Part shown: piece after piece, positions 17,447 to 23,721 of the stretch
Position numbering within the stretch: position 1 is the first letter of the stretch
Layout: the number at the start of each line of letters is the position of its first letter
DNA from: a virus
Strand: one strand, 5' to 3'
Length of the DNA: 30,058 nt
Virus record (IMG/VR): IMGVR_UViG_3300005265_000121
Span: 1 to 30,058 of that record
Program-made: the position numbers and the translations under genes
Notes under the pieces: generated by a model
Databases searched by the model: none
What the model saw: the letters and a program-made list of their open reading frames with translations, nothing else
Told to the model about the DNA's origin: nothing

Positions 17447-17457
17447 ATCGTATAAAA
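17447..17457 (+). repeat. Direct repeat, right copy (11 bp)
   Basis: This is the second copy of ATCGTATAAAA, beginning two bases past the anticodon-stem strand of the tRNA 5' half (see 17170-17180). Read as a circle through the two copies, the locus becomes an ordinary tRNA interrupted by about 160 nt after its anticodon stem. Confidence 0.75.
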
Positions 17458-17494
17458 ATTGTCGCTGGAAATTTTTGATTTGTGACAAACGACA

Positions 17495-17567
17495 CTTTGC
17501 ATAGCTCAATTGGTAGAGCAATGGTATGATAAACCATAGTGTGCAGGTTCAATTCCTGCTGCAAGCA
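17495..17567 (+). tRNA. tRNA-Ile (GAU)
   Basis: This is a complete 73-nt cloverleaf in normal order. It has acceptor CTTTGCA/TGCAAGC, D arm GCTC-AATTGGTA-GAGC, anticodon arm ATGGT-ATGATAA-ACCAT with anticodon GAT at 17528-17530, variable AGTGT, T arm GCAGG-TTCAATT-CCTGC and discriminator A. U33 and A37 are present. The outermost acceptor pair is C-C and the next is U-G, so the stem top is weak. CCA is not encoded. It lies 50 bases after the tRNA 5' half and just before a terminator. Confidence 0.85.
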
Positions 17568-17576
17568 AATGAAACG

Positions 17577-17612
17577 GGGTGGCGGCAGGCAAGTCGCCAC
17601 CCTAATTTTTTT
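17577..17612 (+). terminator. Rho-independent terminator after the tRNA locus
   Basis: GGGTGGCG (17577-17584) pairs perfectly with CGCCACCC (17595-17602) across a 10-nt loop, and seven T's follow at 17606-17612. It ends the RNA transcript 10 bases after tRNA-Ile. Confidence 0.93.
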
Positions 17613-17653
17613 CGTATTTTCAATAATATTTCTTGTATAAAATGGTGGCTGTA

Positions 17654-17830
17654 ATGGAAAAAGAATATCTTGTTGAATGGGCTATAAATATTTCCGCCGA
17701 AAGTCCGGAAGAAGCCGCAAAATTTGCACTTGAAATCCAAAGGGATCCGAAATCACTGGCCACTTATTTTATCGTAACCGATGAACTTGAAAATAAAAGA
17801 ACAGAAGTTCATGTAAAAAAAGGAGAGTAA
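17654..17830 (+). CDS. Small hypothetical phage protein
   Basis: 58 residues from the ATG at 17654, which has GGTGG six bases upstream. An ATG at 17642 and a TTG at 17633 are in frame but have no ribosome site. The layout YLVEWAINISAESPEEAAKF, then ALEIQRDP, then FIVTDE is a strand-helix-strand pattern common in small phage proteins of unknown role. Translation of the next gene may be coupled, since only one base separates stop and start. Confidence 0.7.
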   Translation: MEKEYLVEWAINISAESPEEAAKFALEIQRDPKSLATYFIVTDELENKRTEVHVKKGE

Positions 17831-17831
17831 A

Positions 17832-18494
17832 ATGAAAAACGAACTTATGATCTCGTCTGATATCAAAATCGACATCAACGATCTTGTCTTAATCGCAGTC
17901 GCTGAAGCTGAAAAGCAATTGCGAACCAATCTGAAGCAACTGCAATCGCAAATCACGATTTTAAAAGATGCGATCAACAAAAAGCAGGAAAAATACATCA
18001 AAAAATATGAAAAAAAGCTTGAGGAAAAAGTAGCCGCAAAGCGCAAGAATTATCAAAATGCGCTGAAACTTATCGGCAACAGCAATATCACGATTCAAAC
18101 TGTTAAAAAAGTGATTGCAATTGACGAAATCAAATCCGCCGATGCTCGCAATACAATCCAATACACATTTGCGATAACAGCTGGCACCCCCAGCCAATCA
18201 AGACGGCCAATATCTCAAAACATAGTTACAAGCTTTGTTTTGTCCACACACTGTTTCAAGCCATTCCCGGGCCAAATAAAAGATGCTGCTGAAATTATTA
18301 AAATGGAAGAAGCAAAGCAAAATGCGGCGCAGGAATGTGTGGAAATCCAACAGAAAATGTCAAACATTCCCGCCTTTGAACGCCAGATGAGAGCAAAGGT
18401 CGCCCATCATCAGCTGTCTAAAAACAGCATCGGTCGTCAGATGATCAATTCCATGCTGAAAAATTTCAACAACGAGCTCGATATGATCGGATAA
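17832..18494 (+). CDS. Hypothetical coiled-coil protein
   Basis: 220 residues with a strong AAGGAGAG ribosome binding site. Residues about 25-75 form a Lys/Glu-rich predicted coiled coil (KKYEKKLEEKVAAKRKNY), a middle part is beta-like, and about 155-220 is helical again. It has two Cys, at about residues 138 and 169. No family is recognised and no membrane segment is visible. It heads a run of unknown genes that follow without terminators to 19635. Confidence 0.72.
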   Translation: MKNELMISSDIKIDINDLVLIAVAEAEKQLRTNLKQLQSQITILKDAINKKQEKYIKKYEKKLEEKVAAKRKNYQNALKLIGNSNITIQTVKKVIAIDEIKSADARNTIQYTFAITAGTPSQSRRPISQNIVTSFVLSTHCFKPFPGQIKDAAEIIKMEEAKQNAAQECVEIQQKMSNIPAFERQMRAKVAHHQLSKNSIGRQMINSMLKNFNNELDMIG

Positions 18495-18496
18495 AA

Positions 18497-19432
18497 ATGA
18501 TTGCATTTGAGTTAATAGATTCTGATTACGAATCAAACGGGATATCGTTTGCAATATTTAAATTGCTGAAAACGAACGAACAGATTGCGTTTGCAAATCC
18601 AGATTGCATATATTTCATAGACGATGATAATAACTATATGTATAGCGGTGAAACCAAACTGCAGCAAATCGTAAACGAAAAATTTCTCGACGACACTCAA
18701 AAAAAGTATTTGCCGATCTTTAAACCAAAATCAATACCAACATTCGCATTTATTGTTGAAGGGAGCAGCCGTATACACAAAACAATATACGGACCAAGAT
18801 CAAACAATTCAAATCAGCGTGTTGTCATGGTTTGCAAAGAGATGACAATTAAAACCTTGTATGAGATATGCGATGGTGATGAATATGAAATAGAGAAAAA
18901 CGTAAAATTGTTGTCTGAATATGTTTTTACGCAAACTGATGATAAAATTTTAAAAGTTGTTGGTCAAAATAAACCTCTTTACTACATGCCAGCAAAAAGG
19001 GCCATGTTAAACAGGTATAATCTATATATAAATTACAAGAAGAACACTATTGAATATGCACCCAAAAAATCTTTAAGCCAATTAAAAAGAGCATTGAAAA
19101 GTGGAAGTGGTCAAAATAGGGAATATGAATTTTCAAGTGGATATTTGTATGATTTGAAATGCAGCATTTTAAATTTTGATGATATACTAATGCAAAAATT
19201 AGTTGCCAAAACAGGTATTGAATTAAAACGTCTTCGTGGCAACATCTCTGCAAGAACAAGCGCTAAAAAATTAATGCAGCGCATGGATTTGTATAAAAAA
19301 TATTTCAAAAAAAGCGAGTATAAAAAATTAAAGCAATACAAACAAATCATTAAAAATTGGGATGACCTTGATTCAAGGAAAAAGCGTCCGTTTATTGGAA
19401 CTGAATTTCATAAATTTATTAAATCAAAGTGA
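18497..19432 (+). CDS. Hypothetical protein, basic C-terminus
   Basis: 311 residues, no family recognised. The N-terminal half is mixed alpha/beta with an acidic FIDDDNNYMYSGE segment near residue 40. The C-terminal 110 residues are very Lys/Arg-rich (RGNISARTSAKKLMQRM, YKKYFKKSEYKKLKQYK), which suggests nucleic-acid contact (inference). It begins three bases after the upstream stop. The codon use is AT-rich. The end makes a GTGA overlap with a possible GTG start of the next frame. Confidence 0.68.
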   Translation: MIAFELIDSDYESNGISFAIFKLLKTNEQIAFANPDCIYFIDDDNNYMYSGETKLQQIVNEKFLDDTQKKYLPIFKPKSIPTFAFIVEGSSRIHKTIYGPRSNNSNQRVVMVCKEMTIKTLYEICDGDEYEIEKNVKLLSEYVFTQTDDKILKVVGQNKPLYYMPAKRAMLNRYNLYINYKKNTIEYAPKKSLSQLKRALKSGSGQNREYEFSSGYLYDLKCSILNFDDILMQKLVAKTGIELKRLRGNISARTSAKKLMQRMDLYKKYFKKSEYKKLKQYKQIIKNWDDLDSRKKRPFIGTEFHKFIKSK

Positions 19433-19440
19433 ATTGTATC

Positions 19441-19635
19441 ATGCCTGAATACGTTTGGCTGCTTAAAATAGAAGTTTTTGAATTTACACAACAACCAATT
19501 ATGAGCGACATTGCTGTGTTTAGGCTAAGGCAGGATGCTGAAAATTATGCACGGCAATTTACGGCAAGGCAAAACAAGGAAAGCAGGGCTGTAAAATATC
19601 AAATTATGAAAAAAGAAGTCATCTTAAAGCTGTAA
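19441..19635 (+). CDS. Small hypothetical protein
   Basis: 64 residues from ATG 19441. A GTG at 19429 overlapping the upstream TGA would add four residues and is equally possible, and neither has a clear Shine-Dalgarno. The pattern YVWLLKIEVFEF, then VFRLRQDAENYARQF is strand-helix, as in other small phage accessory proteins. No function is recognised. Confidence 0.6.
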   Translation: MPEYVWLLKIEVFEFTQQPIMSDIAVFRLRQDAENYARQFTARQNKESRAVKYQIMKKEVILKL

Positions 19636-19645
19636 TAAAAACAAC

Positions 19646-19671
19646 AAGGGGAATGCATTAGCATCCCCCTT
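19646..19671 (+). terminator. Hairpin, possible terminator
   Basis: AAGGGGAATGC pairs with GCATCCCCCTT across ATTA, with one A-C mismatch. No T-run follows on the + strand, but on the - strand it is followed by a T-rich tract. It sits 10 bases after a stop, so it may end the upstream transcript weakly or mark the start of the structured stretch below. Confidence 0.5.
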
Positions 19672-19816
19672 GCTCGGTCATGCAACCTTCCGCGTATTGC
19701 AACGGATAGTTATGCCAAAAACTGAACCGTCCCCTGTGAAAAAAGGTTGCTTGGTATGCCGGGTTGGACCGCGTCAACCCCCAAAAGGAGCCACAGGGTT
19801 CTGGGAAATTCTGCCT
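19672..19816 (+). ncRNA. Structured untranslated stretch, candidate RNA element
   Basis: Perfect complementary segments are dense here. GCAACCTT (19682-19689) pairs with AAGGTTGC (19743-19750) and encloses ACGG/CCGT (19702-19705 with 19727-19730) and AGTT/AACT (19708-19711 with 19720-19723). CCCTGTG (19732-19738) pairs with CACAGGG (19792-19798) and encloses GGGTTG/CAACCC (19761-19766 with 19775-19780). The two outer helices cross each other, so they form a pseudoknot or two alternative folds. It lies directly upstream of a membrane-protein gene. I do not recognise an RNA family. Confidence 0.5.
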
Positions 19817-20122
19817 ATGAAAAAATCGTACCACAAGAAAAACAGAAAATCAATGACCAATTACATAATTGTAATTGGGGCATTGATCACATACTCCGTA
19901 ATGATTACCTGGGGCTATGTCCAATTAAGCCGTAAGGTTAACGTCAAGCCAATCAATTATTCCATCCAAATTGTTGATGAAATCAAAAATCTGCAGCAAG
20001 ATATCATCCAGTTGAAAAAAGAACAAATCGAATATGAACAGCGCATAAACATTATTTACCAAGCAATTCTCACTGACGCGCTTGTATCCATAATGAAGGA
20101 TCGACCAAATGAAACACAGTGA
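19817..20122 (+). CDS. Small membrane protein with coiled-coil tail
   Basis: 101 residues from ATG 19817. The frame is open further back, but that part is the structured stretch. A second ATG at 19853 is possible. A basic N-terminus precedes one membrane span (about residues 15-37, YIIVIGALITYSVMITWGYV). A predicted coiled coil follows (IKNLQQDIIQLKKEQIEYEQ). The topology recalls spanin-like or scaffold-like phage membrane proteins, without a family match. It overlaps the next gene by 14 bases. Confidence 0.65.
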   Translation: MKKSYHKKNRKSMTNYIIVIGALITYSVMITWGYVQLSRKVNVKPINYSIQIVDEIKNLQQDIIQLKKEQIEYEQRINIIYQAILTDALVSIMKDRPNETQ

Positions 20123-20408
20123 GTTTATTGAAGAAATAAAAGATTTTATCAATGTCTACTGTTTCGATTACTTCCATAGCATCGATTATGTGCTCAATGA
20201 AATAGAAGATGAACATCAATTAAAGGCAACTGTACGCTTATATGATAATTATGGTCATAATTGGGAAATCCCTGTTGGCCTTACAAGCGATGGCAATTTT
20301 TGTATCATTGCAAACGAAGAATTGAATTATTTTCTCGAACCAACAGATGCCGGACTCTATTGTTTCCTGTGGCACAAAGCTATGGAAAGGATTACTGATG
20401 GAAATTAA
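20109..20408 (+). CDS. Small acidic hypothetical protein
   Basis: 99 residues, acidic, with GAAGGA upstream of the ATG inside the previous gene. It contains RLYDNYGHNWEIPVGLTSDG and a C-terminal helix. No family is recognised. Last gene before the consensus promoter at 20440. Confidence 0.68.
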   Translation: MKHSEFIEEIKDFINVYCFDYFHSIDYVLNEIEDEHQLKATVRLYDNYGHNWEIPVGLTSDGNFCIIANEELNYFLEPTDAGLYCFLWHKAMERITDGN

Positions 20409-20439
20409 GGAAGCTTCAAATTTAAGTGTAAAATTTTTC

Positions 20440-20468
20440 TTGACACCCTCCCCGAGCCCTGGTATAAT
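20440..20468 (+). promoter_or_regulatory. Perfect-consensus sigma-70 promoter driving a leaderless transcript
   Basis: TTGACA (20440-20445), a 17-base spacer, then TATAAT (20463-20468): every position matches the consensus. Initiation is expected 6-9 bases past the -10 box, that is 20474-20477. A20477 is the first base of the in-frame ATG of the HTH gene, so the mRNA may have no leader. This is by far the strongest promoter in the window and opens the replication region. Confidence 0.93.
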
Positions 20469-20476
20469 CCATGTTT

Positions 20477-20794
20477 ATGGAAACCAAACTTAAAAAGGTC
20501 GTTAAAAAAAGAGGACTTACGCTTACCCAACTGGCCCGTGAATTTTGCATCACGCGGGTTCATCTTACCAATATCGCCAACGGCGAGCCTGCCGGTAAAA
20601 AGTTAATCCAAAAAAAAATTAAGGGGCATATATGGGCTACCCGCCGACAAAGATCAAGCCATGGAAACATCAAATCGAAGCATGGGAACTTGCAAGCAAA
20701 CAAAGATCATTCTACCTCGCACATCAAATGGGGTGTGGAAAAACAAAATCAGCCATCGATTATTGCAATGGCGTCTATGCCAATCGTATTTTAA
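20477..20794 (+). CDS. Small XRE-type HTH protein, probably shortened by a frame change at A9
   Basis: The first 47 residues form a Cro/CI-like helix-turn-helix (LTLTQLAREFCITRVHLTN), a DNA-binding regulator type often placed first in early operons. The start at 20477 is chosen because it coincides with the expected transcription start. An ATG at 20471 lies only two bases after the -10 box. After residue 47 the frame runs through nine A's (20610-20618) and then 163 bases into the helicase gene, where its translation looks like noise. One more A in that run would stop it at 20620-20622, directly at the helicase ribosome site, giving a sensible 48-residue protein. That suggests transcriptional slippage or a read error. 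Confidence 0.6.
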   Translation: METKLKKVVKKRGLTLTQLAREFCITRVHLTNIANGEPAGKKLIQKKIKGHIWATRRQRSSHGNIKSKHGNLQANKDHSTSHIKWGVEKQNQPSIIAMASMPIVF

Positions 20795-22065
20795 TAATTT
20801 GCCCCAAAAAAGTGATGTCGGTATGGCCAAATCAATTTAAAATCCACAGCCATAAAGACTATGATGTCATTGCACTGAACAATAACAAGCCGGTATCAAA
20901 AAAGGTCACTCAGCTTAAAGACTTCATCCGCCAAAAAGAAACGTCCGGGCAGCCGTTCGCGGTTGTATTGAATTATGAGTCTTTCTGGCGTCCACCGATG
21001 GGTCCGGTCTATAAAAAAAATCGAAGAATCGAGGCCGGTCTTTTATTGACGCTACCTTGGGACTTGATCATCGCTGATGAGGCTCACAGGTGCAAATCAC
21101 CTGGTGGCGCAGCGTCCTGGGGGTTGACCAGGCTGTGTCGGCAAATTGACCGTCGCCTGTTTTTGTCAGGCACGCCAATGCCACACAGCCCGGTCGACAT
21201 TTATGCTCAATTCAGGGCACTTGATCCGTCTGTGTTTGGAACAAGCTTTGCTATTTTCAGACAGCGCTATTGCGTAATGGGCGGATTTGAAAACAGGCAA
21301 ATCGTAAAATTCATCAACATCGATGATTTGAACAAGCGTTTTTATTCAAAGGCCCATTATGTAAAATCGGAAGATGCCCTTGATTTGCCTAAAAAGCAGG
21401 ACATTACGATCAGCTGCAATCTCGATAACAAGGCCATGAAAATTTATCGTGAACTCGACAAGGAATTTATCGCCGAAGTCGACAAAAACGAAATCACGGC
21501 CGACAACGCCCTTGTAAAATTATTGCGGCTTGCTCAAATAGCCGGTGGTTATTTAAAGCTTGACGACGGAACAACGAAGGTAATCGATGACAACAAAATC
21601 GACACCGTGATTGAAATTTTAAGGGACCTGCCGGAAACAGAACCGGTTGTAATATTCTGCAGATTCAGAAACGAACTGAGACGACTCACCGATAAGATAG
21701 AAAAGGAATTTTCGCAACGCAAAGTTGGTGAAATTTCAGGTCGCATGAGCGGCCCTTACGACTTCTATGATGGTATCTGGCATGCCACCGATACCAACAC
21801 ATTGCTTGTCCAGATATCGTCGGGTGGAGAAGGCATAGACCTCACATCGGCCAGATATTGCATCTACATGTCAATCGGCTATTCGCTTGGCCAATATCAG
21901 CAAAGCAAATCAAGGCTACATCGTCCGGGGCAAACAAGAAAAGTCATCTATTACCACATCGTCGCCAACGGCACGGTCGACACCAAGATAATTTCCGCCA
22001 TCAAATCAAAACGCAGGATTGTGGATTCGGTTTTGCATCAGTACAAATCAAATATGATTTTATAG
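20632..22065 (+). CDS. SNF2-type DEAD/DEAH-box helicase
   Basis: 477 residues, a complete superfamily 2 helicase of the SNF2 type common in phage replication regions. It has a Q-like KHQ at 12-14, Walker A MGCGKTK (33-39), DEAH (149-152), LFLSGTPM (motif III, about 180-187), GGEGIDLTSA (motif V, about 400) and motif VI QYQQSKSRLHRPGQ (421-434) followed by the usual V-Y-YH strand. All ATPase motifs are intact. It would use ATP to move on or remodel duplex DNA. There is no extra DNA-binding or nuclease domain. The ribosome site AAGGGG (20621-20626) precedes the ATG by 5 bases. The strong promoter lies 160 bases upstream. Confidence 0.93.
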   Translation: MGYPPTKIKPWKHQIEAWELASKQRSFYLAHQMGCGKTKSAIDYCNGVYANRILIICPKKVMSVWPNQFKIHSHKDYDVIALNNNKPVSKKVTQLKDFIRQKETSGQPFAVVLNYESFWRPPMGPVYKKNRRIEAGLLLTLPWDLIIADEAHRCKSPGGAASWGLTRLCRQIDRRLFLSGTPMPHSPVDIYAQFRALDPSVFGTSFAIFRQRYCVMGGFENRQIVKFINIDDLNKRFYSKAHYVKSEDALDLPKKQDITISCNLDNKAMKIYRELDKEFIAEVDKNEITADNALVKLLRLAQIAGGYLKLDDGTTKVIDDNKIDTVIEILRDLPETEPVVIFCRFRNELRRLTDKIEKEFSQRKVGEISGRMSGPYDFYDGIWHATDTNTLLVQISSGGEGIDLTSARYCIYMSIGYSLGQYQQSKSRLHRPGQTRKVIYYHIVANGTVDTKIISAIKSKRRIVDSVLHQYKSNMIL

Positions 22066-22102
22066 TTTTTCTCAAAATTTTAATTCAACAAAATCGGAGG
22101 CG

Positions 22103-22513
22103 ATGATGGGCAACAATTTAAATACCGAACTGATGCAAAAATTTGCCAGATTATCATTGGCGAAAAAAAAGATGAAAGAAAAACTATCAGAGATCGAAAA
22201 GCAGCTGGAAACAATGCAACCAATCATTATCAACAACATGACTGACGCCATGATTGAAAAATTCAGTCTCAAAGGCGGCGTTACGATTTTTACCAAAACT
22301 CAAATCTGGCCGAAAATAAAAACAGACCGTGATAAAGTTGCGGCAGCGCTAAAAGAAGCTGGACTCGGTGAACTCGTGGCTGAAAATTTCAACAGCAACA
22401 GGCTTGCAAGCTATCTGCGAGAACTTTATCGTGACGAAAAACAACTTCCGCCGGCCCTTGCGGAGCACCTTGAAATGAATGCCGTTATCAAGGTGCAGGT
22501 AAGAAAATATTAA
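22103..22513 (+). CDS. Hypothetical replication-region protein
   Basis: 136 residues with an excellent GGAGG site. The N-terminal 55 residues are a Lys/Glu coiled coil (LAKKKMKEKLSEIEKQLETM), then a small domain with IFTKTQIWPKIKTDRDKVAA, LKEAGLGELVAENFNSNRLA and a final short strand VIKVQVRK. This layout, a coil followed by 'LGELV.E.FN.N.L..Y.RE', occurs in other phage replication modules as far as I recall. I know of no function for it. An ATG three bases later is an equally good start. The position between helicase and Cys4 protein suggests a replication or recombination accessory role. Confidence 0.72.
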   Translation: MMGNNLNTELMQKFARLSLAKKKMKEKLSEIEKQLETMQPIIINNMTDAMIEKFSLKGGVTIFTKTQIWPKIKTDRDKVAAALKEAGLGELVAENFNSNRLASYLRELYRDEKQLPPALAEHLEMNAVIKVQVRKY

Positions 22514-22569
22514 TCTTTTGTCCTCACTGGAAGGAAGGTGCATCGGATTTTGCGAAATGTCGTAGACGC

Positions 22570-22610
22570 AAGGACAAGGACCAAAAAACAAAGACCAAAG
22601 ACCAAGGACC
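22570..22610 (+). repeat. Tandem heptamer repeat AARGACC, six units
   Basis: The 41 bases divide exactly into AAGGAC, AAGGACC, AAAAAAC, AAAGACC, AAAGACC, AAGGACC. It occupies much of the 124-base gap between two genes, ending 27 bases before the next ATG. The 7-base period is not codon-based. It may be a slippage-prone spacer or a binding-site array. Confidence 0.8.
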
Positions 22611-22637
22611 ATAAATCAGCTACAAGGATAAATAAAA

Positions 22638-23405
22638 ATGAGCAAAAGTAAAGAATTGGCAAAAACAGATAGTGCGCAGTTCGCGATCATGAAGCCCGAA
22701 AACCGGGATATCATCAAAACCATGCGTCAAAATCTCGGAACGGAAAAAATTTCCGCCGGGGATTTGACCATGATCACGGTTCCGACCGGCGGCAGCACAA
22801 TGTGGAGTGTCGACACAATCGAAGGTGAAATCCAGACCAAAGAACTGGTCGGCATCATCCCGTGCACGCAAGTTGTCCGTGCGTACTGGAAAGAGTCGTT
22901 CGATGATACCGGTGGTGGAACGCCTCCGGATTGTTTTTCAAACGACTCGACAATCGGCATCGGGGATCCCGGCGGCGATTGCTACCAGTGCCCGTTGAAT
23001 GAATTCGGCACCAAGCCCAAAGGCCGCGGCAAAGCATGCCAGGAATATCGGCTGGTGTTCATGACATTCCAAGATGAAATCCTGCCATATGTCATCAAGG
23101 TCCCGGCCACGTCGCTCAAGGCAGCCACGAAATACCTGTACGGCCTGCTGAGCAGAAATCTTCCGACGTATTCCGTATACACCAAGCTGACCCTGGAAAA
23201 AGACAAGAATGCGGATGGAATCCAGTATTCAAAGATCGTCTTTTCCAAAGTCGGAACCGTCGAGGATGTGGAAGCCGCTGCCAAGTATGCCGAGGGTATC
23301 CGCCCTTATCTTACGCAGGCGGCATCCGAACTGGCTCAGGGGTCCATTTCGAGCGATGAACACGATGCTTCTGGCCTCGGGTCTGCAGAGGATGCCGCTG
23401 CATGA
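22638..23405 (+). CDS. Cys4 (zinc-ribbon-like) replication-region protein, possible ssDNA-binding protein
   Basis: 255 residues. A central block carries Cys99, Cys115, Cys118 and Cys134, a C-X15-C-X2-C-X15-C arrangement that suggests one zinc ion. Around it lie DSTIGIGDPGGD and KGRGKACQEYRLVF. After it comes VPATSLKAATKYLYGL and a beta-strand pair, then an acidic low-complexity tail (SSDEHDASGLGSAEDAAA). An acidic tail after an OB-like beta domain is typical of phage ssDNA-binding proteins, so that role is plausible but inferred. The gene is clearly GC-richer than its neighbours, like the DUF7873-like gene at 16427, hinting at a shared origin. There is no strong Shine-Dalgarno (AAGGATAAA). 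Confidence 0.7.
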   Translation: MSKSKELAKTDSAQFAIMKPENRDIIKTMRQNLGTEKISAGDLTMITVPTGGSTMWSVDTIEGEIQTKELVGIIPCTQVVRAYWKESFDDTGGGTPPDCFSNDSTIGIGDPGGDCYQCPLNEFGTKPKGRGKACQEYRLVFMTFQDEILPYVIKVPATSLKAATKYLYGLLSRNLPTYSVYTKLTLEKDKNADGIQYSKIVFSKVGTVEDVEAAAKYAEGIRPYLTQAASELAQGSISSDEHDASGLGSAEDAAA

Positions 23406-23462
23406 TTATTCAATGATGCGGCGCAAGCATGCTCTTGCGAACACAAACCTTAAATAAAAAAT

Positions 23463-23540
23463 GGGGGGCGCGCATCCAATAAACGCGCACAGCCAAGGGA
23501 CCGGGGGGCGCGTATCCGGTAAAACAACACGCGCATTTTT
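23463..23540 (+). repeat. Two related GGGGGGCGCG hairpin units
   Basis: The unit at 23463-23489 and the unit at 23503-23535 both begin GGGGGGCGCG(C/T)ATCC and end with CGCGCA, so each can fold GCGCG with CGCGC. Unit 2 extends to 6 pairs and is followed by five T's (23536-23540), so it may act as a terminator. They fill the non-coding gap after the Cys4 gene. Confidence 0.65.
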
Positions 23541-23544
23541 CATT

Positions 23545-23721
23545 ATGATTAAATTAAAATGTCGCCATTGCTGGAAACTTGTAAAGCCCAAAATAGCAAC
23601 CAACGGACCTCACGTGGAAGCGCGGTGTCCGATATGTGACAACTGGATTAAGTTTTTGAATCGCAAGGAACGTAAAATCGTTATGCGGTTAATGATCAGG
23701 AAAATTAAAACCGGAAGATGA
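23545..23721 (+). CDS. Small zinc-ribbon protein
   Basis: 58 residues from ATG 23545. An upstream in-frame ATG at 23461 lies before the hairpin repeats and would add an unlikely 28 residues. Cys6, Cys9, Cys28 and Cys31 form a C-X2-C-X18-C-X2-C zinc ribbon, with a basic C-terminal helix (RKERKIVMRLMIRKIKTGR). Such Com-like or regulatory zinc ribbons are common in phages and often bind nucleic acid. Its stop overlaps the next start. Confidence 0.78.
   Translation: MIKLKCRHCWKLVKPKIATNGPHVEARCPICDNWIKFLNRKERKIVMRLMIRKIKTGR

Larger units (their letters stand above)
17304..17493 (+). ncRNA. Extended paired flanks embracing the permuted tRNA
   Basis: Outside the tRNA halves the flanks pair with each other. 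GTGACAATTT (17326-17335) pairs with AAATTGTCGC (17456-17465), 10 pairs with one G-U. TCAGAAAAT (17315-17323) pairs with ATTTTTGA (17471-17478), 8 pairs and one bulged G. GTCGTT (17304-17309) pairs with AACGAC (17488-17493), 6 pairs. With the anticodon stem, T arm, acceptor stem and central hairpin this gives one long nested structure of 190 nt. The first helix overlaps the presumed anticodon loop (17332-17338), so it would have to open or form before joining. The further 130 nt upstream (17171-17303) contain small hairpins such as TGATG/CATCA and GCGCA/TGCGC but no known RNA family I can name. Confidence 0.65.

Noticed and set aside
17171-17494. tmRNA, including the two-piece permuted form
   Set aside because: The 5' half has a full canonical D stem and loop and the 3' half a normal anticodon stem, which tmRNA lacks. 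No tag-reading frame with the usual Ala-Ala end is visible.
17171-17494. Group I or group II intron around the tRNA halves
   Set aside because: No P7/P3-type conserved segments, no guide sequence matching the 5' half end, and no domain V of group II could be found. Total flanking length (about 215 nt) is also short. A search with covariance models could overturn this.
19730-19816. Cobalamin-type riboswitch
   Set aside because: A GAGCCA segment and a later CTGCC recall the B12 box, but the spacing and the rest of the core do not fit, and the downstream gene is not a transport or B12 gene.
20632-20794. Long C-terminus of the HTH protein overlapping the helicase
   Set aside because: Its translation past the A9 run has no domain-like pattern and lies in a second frame of a well-supported helicase.
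22514-22612. Short frame with a CPHW...C pattern after 22513
   Set aside because: It looks a little like a zinc-binding peptide, but no usual start codon precedes it in frame and its end is made by the heptamer repeat.
23414-23458. 14-residue frame after the Cys4 gene
   Set aside because: Too short, no ribosome site and no coupling to a real gene.
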